Positions 36,480 through 44,789 of a DNA stretch of 64,000 nucleotides are shown here, one piece after another. The stretch comes from CAVXWV01 sp963695415 (GTDB taxonomy: Bacteria; Chloroflexota; Anaerolineae; Anaerolineales; UBA4823): the NCBI GenBank assembly GCA_963695415.1, contig CAVOGL010000008.1, positions 1 to 64,000 of the forward strand. The letters run 5' to 3'. The translations under genes and the position numbers were made by a program. How positions within the stretch are numbered: position 1 is the first letter of the stretch; each line of letters starts with the position of its first letter. The notes under the pieces are model-generated. The model made no database searches. It saw nothing but the letters and a program-made list of their open reading frames with translations, and was not told where the DNA came from.

Positions 36480-37600
36480 ACCAACTGCTCAGCTGGTATG
36501 CAGCTGAGGCTCGCTCTCTTCCCTGGCGCACTCCCGCTGCAACGACAAATAATTCTGAACAGACTCCGAACCCATATGCCATCTGGGTATCCGAGATCAT
36601 GCTGCAGCAAACCCGCGTAGATTCAGTCATACCGTACTTCGAAAAATGGATGGCGCGATTCCCGACCATCACAAGTCTGGCGAACTCATCCCTCCATGAA
36701 GTATTGTCAACATGGGAAGGTTTAGGGTATTACAGCAGAGCGCGAAATCTCCATCGTGCGGCAGTAATTGTGGAAGAGAAATACAACGGGACACTCCCGC
36801 GAACGGCAGAAGAATTGATCCAACTCCCCGGGATCGGGCGATATACAGCTGGCGCAATTGCTTCAATAGCCTTTGGATTGGATGAACCAGCGCTCGATGG
36901 CAACATCCGCCGGGTACTTTCGCGTTACTTTAACGTTCAGGCACCTGCCAGGTCAACCGAAAGCGAAACGATCTTATGGAAACTGGCAGCGGACAACCTC
37001 CCACTGGGACATGCTGCGGAATACAACCAGGCGCTGATGGATTTGGGCGCCACAGTCTGCACTCCCCGTTCGCCGGCATGCATCACTGAACCAGGCAGTA
37101 AAACCTGCCCGTTGGTTCAAGGATGCCAGGCTTTCGAGCTGGGTATCCAGGAACAACTGCCAGTGCAAACAAAGAAAGCTCCAATTCCACACCACACTGT
37201 CACCGCAGCCGTTATATACAGGAAGGAGAAGGTATTGATCGCACAACGCCCGTTCAATGGTCTTTTAGGCGGAATGTGGGAATTCCCGGGAGGAAAAAGG
37301 AACCCGAGTGAAAGCCTGAAAGACTGCCTTCGGCGTGAGATATGCGAAGAGCTGAACGTGGAAGTCCAGGTTGGTCAAAAGTTAGGCATTTTTCAACACG
37401 CCTACACCCACTTTCAGATTACACTACACGCATACCAGTGCCAGCTATTGAACGGAGACGAACCCGAACCGCTTGAGGCGAATGATATTCGATGGGTTAA
37501 CGTCGGCAACTTGAGTGATTTCCCAATGGGCAAAATTGATAGGATGATCAGCGAAAAAATCGGAGAGTACAATATTGTGAGAGAAGATGTACCTGATTGA
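36476..37600 (+). CDS. mutY: A/G-specific adenine glycosylase MutY
   Basis: MutY removes adenine mispaired with 8-oxoguanine. The 374-residue protein has the HhH-GPD domain with catalytic Glu40 in VSEIMLQQTRVD, the hairpin LPGIGRYTAGAIASIAFG and Asp141 in ALDGNIRRVLSR. A [4Fe-4S] motif follows, then a C-terminal NUDIX-like domain (GGMWEFPGGKRNPSESLKD) that recognises 8-oxoG. The cluster cysteines are Cys195, Cys202, Cys211 and Cys217, spacing x6-x8-x5 instead of the usual x6-x2-x5, so a six-residue insertion (EPGSKT region) sits inside the cluster loop. The gene starts with GTG overlapping the previous stop. Confidence 0.94.
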   Translation: MNQLLSWYAAEARSLPWRTPAATTNNSEQTPNPYAIWVSEIMLQQTRVDSVIPYFEKWMARFPTITSLANSSLHEVLSTWEGLGYYSRARNLHRAAVIVEEKYNGTLPRTAEELIQLPGIGRYTAGAIASIAFGLDEPALDGNIRRVLSRYFNVQAPARSTESETILWKLAADNLPLGHAAEYNQALMDLGATVCTPRSPACITEPGSKTCPLVQGCQAFELGIQEQLPVQTKKAPIPHHTVTAAVIYRKEKVLIAQRPFNGLLGGMWEFPGGKRNPSESLKDCLRREICEELNVEVQVGQKLGIFQHAYTHFQITLHAYQCQLLNGDEPEPLEANDIRWVNVGNLSDFPMGKIDRMISEKIGEYNIVREDVPD

Positions 37601-38726
37601 TGCCCACCAGGACCTCGCATATAACATGCTGAGTTTTGATCGAGATTACACCCGCTCTGCCTCCGAGACACGCGCCATGGAGGCAGGTACCCAAACCCCG
37701 GATCGAAACGGCGACACCATGCTTGGCTGGCAAGAGTACCAACAAGGGCAAGTGGCTCTTGTGTTCGGAACGTTGTTCGCCGCCCCCGGTCGCCGGGCAG
37801 AATGGGAACAGGTCTGTTACCACGATTTCGAACAGGCAAACAGCATTTACCTCAAGCAGGTCGATGTCTACCTGCGTTTGACCGGGGACCATCCCGACCA
37901 TTTCCGTTTGATCAAAAATCAACATGAACTGCATACAATCACTGATTCCTGGAAAAACCTGCCAGAAGCAACTATCTCAACTGATTCTGAATCTGGTAAT
38001 CAAGGGTTGGATGCTGACGCTGAGGGCTTGCCCATAACAGGCAACCCGGTTGGCATTGTCATGTTGATGGAGGGAGCTGAAGGTATCAGAGAACCTGCTG
38101 AATTAGAAGAGTGGTGGGAGCTTGGTGTGCGCATCATCGGTCCTGCATGGGGCGGAAACCGTTTTTGCGGTGGCACAAACCAGCCCGGACCCCTGACGAA
38201 CGAGGGTTACGCCCTGCTGGAGGGTATGGCGAGCGTTGGTTTTTGTCTCGACATTTCACACATGGATGAGAAATCCGCCTTACAGGCACTCGAAGCATAT
38301 CCTGGCGTGATCATTGCATCTCATTCGAATATATGGAGATTGATCAAAGACGACACCAACCGCCACCTGACCGATGCTGTCATCCATACATTAATCGAGC
38401 GTGATGGAGTGACCGGGATTGTGCCAATGAATCCCTTCTTAAAAGCTGGTTGGCGCCTCGGCGATAAGCGCAGCGAGGTATCTCTGATGGACGTGATTGC
38501 CCAGATAGATACCGTTTGCCAGATCGCTGGCGATTCGATGCATGTTGGGCTTGGGACGGATTTCGATGGGGGCTGGGGAGTCCAGGCAGCGCCCCAAGAC
38601 CTGGATACGATTGCCGATCTGAGAAAGCTTGAACCGCTGCTGCAAGAAAAGGGATATCAAGAAGAAGATATTGGCAATATCTTCAGCCAAAATTGGTACA
38701 GAATAATAGCGAATGTACTCCCATGA
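37587..38726 (+). CDS. Membrane dipeptidase family (peptidase M19)
   Basis: 379 residues of the renal-dipeptidase-like amidohydrolase family, which hydrolyses dipeptides (including some with D-residues) with two zinc ions. Metal motifs are LIDAHQDLAYN at the N-terminus (HxD), LMEGAEGI with the bridging Glu, FCLDISHMDEKS and VIIASHSN, and the C-terminal GLGTDFDGGWG. No signal peptide is present, so the enzyme is cytoplasmic. The gene overlaps the end of mutY by 14 bases, suggesting co-expression without a clear functional link. Confidence 0.87.
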   Translation: MYLIDAHQDLAYNMLSFDRDYTRSASETRAMEAGTQTPDRNGDTMLGWQEYQQGQVALVFGTLFAAPGRRAEWEQVCYHDFEQANSIYLKQVDVYLRLTGDHPDHFRLIKNQHELHTITDSWKNLPEATISTDSESGNQGLDADAEGLPITGNPVGIVMLMEGAEGIREPAELEEWWELGVRIIGPAWGGNRFCGGTNQPGPLTNEGYALLEGMASVGFCLDISHMDEKSALQALEAYPGVIIASHSNIWRLIKDDTNRHLTDAVIHTLIERDGVTGIVPMNPFLKAGWRLGDKRSEVSLMDVIAQIDTVCQIAGDSMHVGLGTDFDGGWGVQAAPQDLDTIADLRKLEPLLQEKGYQEEDIGNIFSQNWYRIIANVLP

Positions 38727-38819
38727 CGGTGTTCGACATCAGGCACTTCGGCAACACTCCCGCTTTAGCAGCTCCCATAGTTGCACAGCGCAGTCTCCTG
38801 GCTGCTCAAAGGAGAACAA

Positions 38820-39266
38820 ATGGATGAACTAACCTCACTCAGCTCGAACCAACGCTTTATAGTCCGGTCGGGAATCGTAGTCACTGTCGCCGGGTTGCTG
38901 CTGTACATTCTGGGTACCAATCCAGGTTTGTTCGGATTGGATCGCAGTCCTGTATTAGGGTTCATCCAGATTTCTGTCTTCCTGGGAGGTCTTGGATTAA
39001 TTTGCCTGGGTGGATACATGGCGCTCAACACGCTTTGGAACGGTTCGCCGAAAACGATTGCTGCGGATATCGGACAACGTCTGGTCGCGACAGGGTATGT
39101 CATCGCCATCGGCTCTGCAATGGCAGACCTGTTTGGCTTCGGCTCGCAAACTTACCCTTCGATCCCCTATTTTGGGCAGTGGCAGACAACAGGCTTGCTG
39201 ATAGGCGTGTATTTAATCACTGCCGGTTTCGTGCTGATGATCCCTTACTCCGGCTATAAAAAATGA
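38820..39266 (+). CDS. Small four-helix membrane protein, unknown
   Basis: 148 residues from the ATG at 38820, chosen because AAGGAG lies just upstream. Four hydrophobic segments are visible: SGIVVTVAGLLLYILGT, FIQISVFLGGLGLICLGGYM, GYVIAIGSAMADLFGFG and TTGLLIGVYLITAGFVLMIP. There are no conserved polar motifs inside the helices that would suggest transport. It is followed at 47 bases by the CYTH-CHAD gene and may be in the same operon. Confidence 0.65.
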   Translation: MDELTSLSSNQRFIVRSGIVVTVAGLLLYILGTNPGLFGLDRSPVLGFIQISVFLGGLGLICLGGYMALNTLWNGSPKTIAADIGQRLVATGYVIAIGSAMADLFGFGSQTYPSIPYFGQWQTTGLLIGVYLITAGFVLMIPYSGYKK

Positions 39267-39312
39267 GCATCTTGGAGGGAGAGGTTCAATTCTTGTGGGA
39301 TAATAAACAGGA

Positions 39313-40971
39313 ATGAAGACCTTCCGTTTTCCCGGCGAATCAACGGGACCGCCCAGTGGTTCCATAGGACCGCACCTGGAGGATCAACTCGGGGCACTGC
39401 TTCATAACAGCAAACTCACGCTTCGGGTTGAGGAGATCAGTTCAGATATCATCGCCTTTTTTGATACGTTCGATTGGCGGCTTTACAACAAATCGCTGGC
39501 TCTGACCCGGCAGTCATTTGTCTACACCTTGCGCCAGCTAATCGATGGGAGCTCCAAGGAGAGCCTTGAACTAGCGGAGCTTCCAGCTTTTGCTGACGAC
39601 CTCCCAGAGAGCACATTTAAAGAGCTTTTGATGGGTATTACAGCTCCAAGGGCACTGCAACAACTATCTGAAGTGAATGTAAAGACCCAAACGGCGCGGG
39701 TGCTCAACAAAGAACAGAAAACCGTCCTTTTTTTGATTTATTCAGGTATGTCTGCGAAGGCAGTTCCCGGGCAAAACACGCCCACACAATCGCTAACATC
39801 ACAAAGCGCATTCCTGGCACTCCAACCTGTGCGCGGCTACTCCAAACCTGCGCAAATGGTCGAAGCCGCCCTCACCCAGGCTGGATACATCGAATCCAAC
39901 TGGCAGGACTTTTATTTAAGTGCCTTATCGTCATGCAGCGTAGAACCGGGCTCATATTCTTCTAAAATCCCCATCCAGCTTGAACCAGATTTGCGCGCAG
40001 ATAAAGCCGCCAGCCAAATCCTGCTGCAGTTATTGGCTGTGATCAGGGCTAACGAGGCAGGTATCCGGGCTGACATCGATATCGAATTCCTGCACGACTT
40101 TCGAGTTGCGGTACGCAAGACACGCTCAGCCCTGGGACAAATACGGAATATTTTCCCTGCCGAGATAACTGAGCAGTTCAAACAAGATTTTTCGTCCCTG
40201 GGCAGCGTTACCAACCAGCTGCGCGACCTGGATGTGTACCTGTTAGCTGAAGATAGTTATAAAGCACTGCTGCCTGCTGAAAAGCAGGCTGACATCGAAC
40301 CGCTCTTCGATTACATGCGCACGCAACGCACCCAGGCTCTAACCCAGGTGGTTGATTATTTGGACTCGAAAGAATATGCTCGAATCCTGGACAATTGGGA
40401 GAGGTTCCTGCATGGCGTCAGCACACCGGGGAAGGGTAAATTCCAGGATATCTCTGAACCCGTCGATGCTGCCAATGCTGCTTTACCGATCATCGAATTA
40501 GCCAGGATGCGAATTTACTCCCGTTACCGCCGGGTGATTAAAGATGGCAACATTTTATTAGAGCAGCCAAACAATGAGCAAATGCACGCTCTACGCATCG
40601 ACTGTAAGAAATTACGATATCTGATCGAATTTTTCGAATCATTGTTCCCACGAGAACATGTCGATGCGCTCATCAGCCAGCTAAAAAAACTGCAGGACAA
40701 CCTGGGGGAGTTTAATGATTTGAGCGTGCAGCAAGCTTACTTAATCGATATCGCCAACCACTTGCCGATCCGCAGGGTTAAGACCCGGGATGCGCTCGTT
40801 GCAACGGGTATCCTGGTCAACAACCTGCACCTGCACCAGGAAGTTGTCAGGGAAAATTTTGCTGAGATCTTTTCCATCTTCGCTTCCCAACAGAATCAGT
40901 CGCTCTTTAAATCAATATTCGCCGATAAGAAATCGAGTAAACCACCCGTCCGAATGGAGGATGGAGCATGA
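39313..40971 (+). CDS. CYTH-like plus CHAD-domain protein (polyphosphate-associated)
   Basis: 552 residues. The N-terminal 200 residues contain a degenerate CYTH-like segment (IAFFDTFDWRLYNKSLALTR), lacking a clear ExExK motif. From about residue 232 a full CHAD domain follows, with the conserved basic/His helices: EFLHDFRVAVRKTRSALGQI, QLRDLDVYLLAEDSY, MHALRIDCKKLRYLIEFFES and KLQDNLGEFNDLSVQQAYLI. CHAD domains bind polyphosphate and locate to polyphosphate granules in several bacteria. The stop overlaps the start of a ParA-type ATPase by four bases (ATGA), which ties the two together. The granule role here is inference from the family. Confidence 0.85.
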   Translation: MKTFRFPGESTGPPSGSIGPHLEDQLGALLHNSKLTLRVEEISSDIIAFFDTFDWRLYNKSLALTRQSFVYTLRQLIDGSSKESLELAELPAFADDLPESTFKELLMGITAPRALQQLSEVNVKTQTARVLNKEQKTVLFLIYSGMSAKAVPGQNTPTQSLTSQSAFLALQPVRGYSKPAQMVEAALTQAGYIESNWQDFYLSALSSCSVEPGSYSSKIPIQLEPDLRADKAASQILLQLLAVIRANEAGIRADIDIEFLHDFRVAVRKTRSALGQIRNIFPAEITEQFKQDFSSLGSVTNQLRDLDVYLLAEDSYKALLPAEKQADIEPLFDYMRTQRTQALTQVVDYLDSKEYARILDNWERFLHGVSTPGKGKFQDISEPVDAANAALPIIELARMRIYSRYRRVIKDGNILLEQPNNEQMHALRIDCKKLRYLIEFFESLFPREHVDALISQLKKLQDNLGEFNDLSVQQAYLIDIANHLPIRRVKTRDALVATGILVNNLHLHQEVVRENFAEIFSIFASQQNQSLFKSIFADKKSSKPPVRMEDGA

Positions 40972-41774
40972 GTACTCTGGCATTATATTCAAACAAGGGC
41001 GGTGTTGGCAAAACCGCAACAGCTGTCAACCTGGCTTTCCTGGCAGCCCAAAACGGTATTAAAACTCTGGTTTGCGATCTCGACCCGCAGAGCTCTGCTA
41101 CCTTTTATTTCCGCGTCAAACCGAAGCTAAAACGAAGGGCGCGAGGTTTCTTGCGCTGGAGGAAACAGGTCGACCAGAGCATCAAAGGGACCGATTATCC
41201 ACATCTCGACATCCTGCCGGCTGATTTTTCCCACCGCAACCTGGACATCACCTTTAACCGCTTAAAACAGCGCACTCACCGCCTCGATATCGTATTAAAA
41301 CCATTAAAGAGAGAGTACGATCTCATCATCCTGGACTGTCCCCCGACGATCAACATCCTGGCAGAAAATATTATCAATGTATCCGATTGTTTACTGGTGC
41401 CTTTGATCCCCACCACTCTTTCCACCCGAACCTTTGAGCAGCTGCTCGATTTTCTGGAGGGCAACAACATGGGTACCGGCAAAGTTGCGGCTTTTTTCTC
41501 CATGGTCGATGCGCGCAAGAAAATTCACAACGAGACGATCGCAGAGCTGCATCAAGAATATCCTGCAAATCCTGAAAATGGATCGAAGAAAGGTTCAAAG
41601 GGGAAAAAATCTACCGCCTTCCAACAGCCCATAATCCTGGACACTTCCGTACCTTATCTCTCGATCATTGAACAAATGGGTATATACCGAGAACCCGTAC
41701 CAGCTTATGCACCGAATTCAGACGCCGCGCAGGTTTACAAATCGCTGTGGGCAGAAATCCATTCCATATTGTGA
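40968..41774 (+). CDS. ParA/MinD-family ATPase coupled to the CHAD gene
   Basis: 268 residues with the deviant Walker A SNKGGVGKTATAVNLA (Lys10, Lys15), Walker A' DLDPQSSATFYF, Walker B YDLIILDCPPTINILAEN and a basic C-terminal half (NGSKKGSKGKKS) that could bind DNA. ParA proteins position plasmids, chromosomes or protein cargo on the nucleoid. There is no ParB or parS in the neighbourhood; the translationally coupled partner is a CHAD protein, so the cargo may be polyphosphate granules (inference). A canonical chromosome-segregation ParA is less likely. Confidence 0.87.
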   Translation: MSTLALYSNKGGVGKTATAVNLAFLAAQNGIKTLVCDLDPQSSATFYFRVKPKLKRRARGFLRWRKQVDQSIKGTDYPHLDILPADFSHRNLDITFNRLKQRTHRLDIVLKPLKREYDLIILDCPPTINILAENIINVSDCLLVPLIPTTLSTRTFEQLLDFLEGNNMGTGKVAAFFSMVDARKKIHNETIAELHQEYPANPENGSKKGSKGKKSTAFQQPIILDTSVPYLSIIEQMGIYREPVPAYAPNSDAAQVYKSLWAEIHSIL

Positions 41775-41846
41775 AACTCACGGTTTAGAAACGTCTCAAT
41801 GCCAGCGTTTAACTTATTGACCAACCGCACTTTAAAGGTAGAAATA

Positions 41847-42956
41847 ATGAAACTACACCCCATGTTATCCTCTCCCCGCTCCGTTTTGGTGTATCAAGCT
41901 AATCCTGGCGCTTCACCAGGTTGGCAGGATTTCCAACAAGCCGCATACCAGGCGATGTCGGTTATGGGCTTCAGTTTGGAGGGTGAGAAAATCGTAATAA
42001 AACCAAACGTCACCTCTGGCGAGCACTTCGCCGATCCAGACACCGGAATCACGACTCACCCGGGTTTTGTGCAAGGACTGGTTGAATTCTTGCAATCAGA
42101 TAAACACAGGAATAACGGACATAAAAACATAGCCATCACCATCGCAGAAGACCCGCGCAACAGTGATGATAACGAACACAGGCACTGGCGTAATACAGGC
42201 TTCGAGCAGGTCGCGGCCAAAACAGGCGCCCGGTTACACACAACAACCACGTACACCTGCATAAAAAAAGAGGTGCCGAAACCCATGGCTTTCCCCGTCC
42301 TGAATGTGAGCAGGCTGGCGACGGCAGCGAACACCATCCTCATTAATGTGCCCAAATTGAAAACGCACAACCTGGCAATCACCACCCTGTGTATGAAGAA
42401 CCTGATGGGTCTGGTCAACGTCTTCGACAGGCATTACTGCGCCCAGGCGTGGCGCCAGATGCCTGTGGAGATCCGTGATAATGAAAGCCCCCGGAATGAA
42501 TGGTTCGAAAAAAGAGACCACGAGGAATGGCAGGCAGGTCTGGCGCGCCGACTTGTTGACACTGCCCAGGTGATCCAACCCGCATTGAACATCGTCGAAG
42601 GTATTGTAGGTCGTGAGGGCACCGGATTTCAGCGCGGGCGCAACAGGGCTTTAGGGCTGGTCGTGGCAGGCACCAACATGGTGGCGGTTGACAGTGTCGC
42701 CAGCTACTTGATGGGGTTTGACCCGCTTAAACTGATTTACCTGGACATCGCGCACAAGGCTGGGCTGGGGGAGAATGACATCAGCAAATTGGAAATCTTC
42801 ACGCACGATAATGGTGAATTACTCCAGTGCCCAGACGTAAGGACTCTAAGACTGAACCCACCCATGCAGGTTATCTCAAATATCAAAGGGGAAAACCCGC
42901 TCCTCTTCAACCAGGCAGAACCAGTTACTGCCGATATCAGCACAGAGAAAATTTGA
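41847..42956 (+). CDS. DUF362-domain protein
   Basis: 369 residues from the ATG at 41847, preferred because AAAGGTAGA precedes it. DUF362 blocks are KIVIKPNVTSGEHFADPDTG, TILINVPKLKTHNLAITT, CMKNLMGLVNV and GLVVAGTNMVAVDSVASYLM. The family is often fused to ferredoxin domains; here no Cys-rich ferredoxin motif is present. Biochemical function is unknown. It is the first gene of a four-gene operon ending with an amidohydrolase/deacetylase and a SelA-like PLP enzyme. Confidence 0.83.
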   Translation: MKLHPMLSSPRSVLVYQANPGASPGWQDFQQAAYQAMSVMGFSLEGEKIVIKPNVTSGEHFADPDTGITTHPGFVQGLVEFLQSDKHRNNGHKNIAITIAEDPRNSDDNEHRHWRNTGFEQVAAKTGARLHTTTTYTCIKKEVPKPMAFPVLNVSRLATAANTILINVPKLKTHNLAITTLCMKNLMGLVNVFDRHYCAQAWRQMPVEIRDNESPRNEWFEKRDHEEWQAGLARRLVDTAQVIQPALNIVEGIVGREGTGFQRGRNRALGLVVAGTNMVAVDSVASYLMGFDPLKLIYLDIAHKAGLGENDISKLEIFTHDNGELLQCPDVRTLRLNPPMQVISNIKGENPLLFNQAEPVTADISTEKI

Positions 42957-42980
42957 TCGTTAACCAACAAGGAGAAAATA

Positions 42981-43502
42981 ATGGCTTTCAACATCAAAAA
43001 AAGAGGGAAACTGACTTATTATTATGAAGGCGAGCACCCGGTGCTCTCGTCCCTGGTGACGGAAGAACAAGCGGACGGCGACTTAAAGATATATTTTGCC
43101 GGTCTCACTGGAGGCTACTCAGCCAAAGGAGTCCTGGGATTGGATGAGCTGGTCAGCATGGACCCACATCGCGAGATACCTCTGGTCTTCAAATGCTGGG
43201 AGAAGTGGCTGAGCGATGCCGGAATTTGTGACTCGCTGAAGGAAATCGACTTTATCGAGGTGCATGCATTTGGCTGCCAGCCAAAATCACCCAACCCGCT
43301 GGTCGATCCCCTCGGATATGCTGCTGAACAGGATCGTTTGCGTAAAGCCTATGCTGAGGCATACGGTGGATTCTTCCGAGATTACCTGCCTGAAAACGGT
43401 GTGCCGGCGCGCTTTACTGTCCATCTGGTTGATGTGCCGGATAAAGCTGCTGCCTACGAATTTTACAGCACCGCCTTATATCAAAAATCCTTGCAGAAAT
43501 AA
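42981..43502 (+). CDS. Uncharacterised 173-residue protein
   Basis: A good ribosome-binding site (AAGGAG) precedes the ATG, and the neighbours on both sides lie within 25 bases, so it is a real operon member. I recognise no domain. It is soluble and contains a run of charged and aromatic residues (YYYEGEHPVLSSLVTEE, LKIYFAGLTGGYSAKG, FIEVHAFGCQPKSPNPLVD). No signal peptide or membrane segment is present. Its consistent company (DUF362, deacetylase, SelA-like enzyme) is the only hint to function. Confidence 0.6.
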   Translation: MAFNIKKRGKLTYYYEGEHPVLSSLVTEEQADGDLKIYFAGLTGGYSAKGVLGLDELVSMDPHREIPLVFKCWEKWLSDAGICDSLKEIDFIEVHAFGCQPKSPNPLVDPLGYAAEQDRLRKAYAEAYGGFFRDYLPENGVPARFTVHLVDVPDKAAAYEFYSTALYQKSLQK

Positions 43503-43519
43503 ATTTATTAGGAGCTGAT

Positions 43520-44782
43520 ATGACCACTGAAGCAAACAACGGGAAGACATATGACCTGATCTTGAAAGGTGGTCATGTCATTGATCCTGCCAATAACCGG
43601 AATGCCATCTTAGATATTGGTGTGAAAGATGGGAAAATTTTCAGCGTTGCTGCCAACCTACCTGCTGATGAAAGCCAAAAGGTTGTAAATGCCTCCGGGC
43701 TGTTTATCACCCCGGGAATCCTGGATATCCACACACACGTGTACAGCTACCGAGTTCCTAAAGAGGGGGGGATTACGTGCGTGGACGCGGACACACACCT
43801 GTTTACCAGCGGAGTGACCACGACGGTGGATGCCGGCTCAACAGGATGGAAGAATTTTACCGATTTCAAAGAATGGACGATCGACCGTGCCCGGGTGCGC
43901 ATCCTCGCTTACTTGAATATTGCTGCCAACGGGATGGCTGATACGATTTCAGAACAAACAGTGAGTGATTTACACCCTAAAGTGACAGCGAGCGTGGTTG
44001 AGACCTATCCGGATCTGATCGTGGGTGTGAAGACCGCTCATTACTGGACAAAAGATGCGTGGGATGCAGAGCACCCACCCTGGGCATCAGTAGATAATGC
44101 AGTCGCGGCAGGAGAGCTGTGCGCAAAACCCGTGATGGTGGACTTCTGGCCGCGTCCACCTGAGCGTTCTTATCCTGAGCTCATCCTGGAAAAACTTCGT
44201 CCCGGTGACATCCACACCCACGTTTTCGCCCAGCAGTTCCCCATCCTGGATAATGACCGCTCGGGAAAGGGTAGGGTGCAGCCGTATATGTTCGCTGCGC
44301 GTAAACGCGGCGTCATCTTTGATCTGGGTCACGGCGGCGGCAGTTTTTGGTTCCGAAACGCCGTCCCTGCTTACCGGGACGGTTTCCCGGCGGACACCCT
44401 GTCTACTGACCTGCACACCGGCAGCGTCAATGATCTGGCAGTCAGCATGCAGGTGACGATGTCCAAACACCTGAACATGGGCATGAGCCTGGAGGACGTT
44501 ATCCGCCGTTCAACCAGCGAACCTGCCCGGGTAATCGGAAGACCGGAACTTGGAAATCTGAGTGCGGGTGCCGATGCCGACATCGCTGTATTTAAACTGA
44601 ATGAAGGCAGTTTCAGCTTTATCGACTGCGGGCGAACCCGGATGACGGGTAAATTCAGCCTGGAGTGTAAATTGACCCTGCGTGCCGGTCAGATTGTTTT
44701 CGATCCGGGTGGTTTAAGCATGACTGAGTGGGAAGATGCACCGGATCCATATTGGGTGAACCCAACACTGAAAAAGAACTGA
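43520..44782 (+). CDS. Amidohydrolase/deacetylase-family metallohydrolase
   Basis: 420 residues of the dihydroorotase-like amidohydrolase group. It has the N-terminal composite domain (YDLILKGGHVIDPANNRN), the metal motif ITPGILDIHTHVYSYR, the carbamate-lysine region VGVKTAHYW, GDIHTHVFAQQF, FDLGHGGGSF and the catalytic Asp in LSTDLHTGSVND. It resembles the deacetylase group that is typically encoded next to a SelA-like PLP enzyme, exactly as here. It probably removes an N-acyl group from, or opens, an amino-sugar or amino-acid derivative; the substrate is unknown. AGGAG precedes the ATG. Confidence 0.86.
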   Translation: MTTEANNGKTYDLILKGGHVIDPANNRNAILDIGVKDGKIFSVAANLPADESQKVVNASGLFITPGILDIHTHVYSYRVPKEGGITCVDADTHLFTSGVTTTVDAGSTGWKNFTDFKEWTIDRARVRILAYLNIAANGMADTISEQTVSDLHPKVTASVVETYPDLIVGVKTAHYWTKDAWDAEHPPWASVDNAVAAGELCAKPVMVDFWPRPPERSYPELILEKLRPGDIHTHVFAQQFPILDNDRSGKGRVQPYMFAARKRGVIFDLGHGGGSFWFRNAVPAYRDGFPADTLSTDLHTGSVNDLAVSMQVTMSKHLNMGMSLEDVIRRSTSEPARVIGRPELGNLSAGADADIAVFKLNEGSFSFIDCGRTRMTGKFSLECKLTLRAGQIVFDPGGLSMTEWEDAPDPYWVNPTLKKN

Positions 44783-44789
44783 GATAAAC

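Noticed and set aside
40968..41774. Chromosome partition locus (parAB/origin)
   Set aside because: No ParB gene, parS-like palindromes or dnaA boxes are seen nearby.
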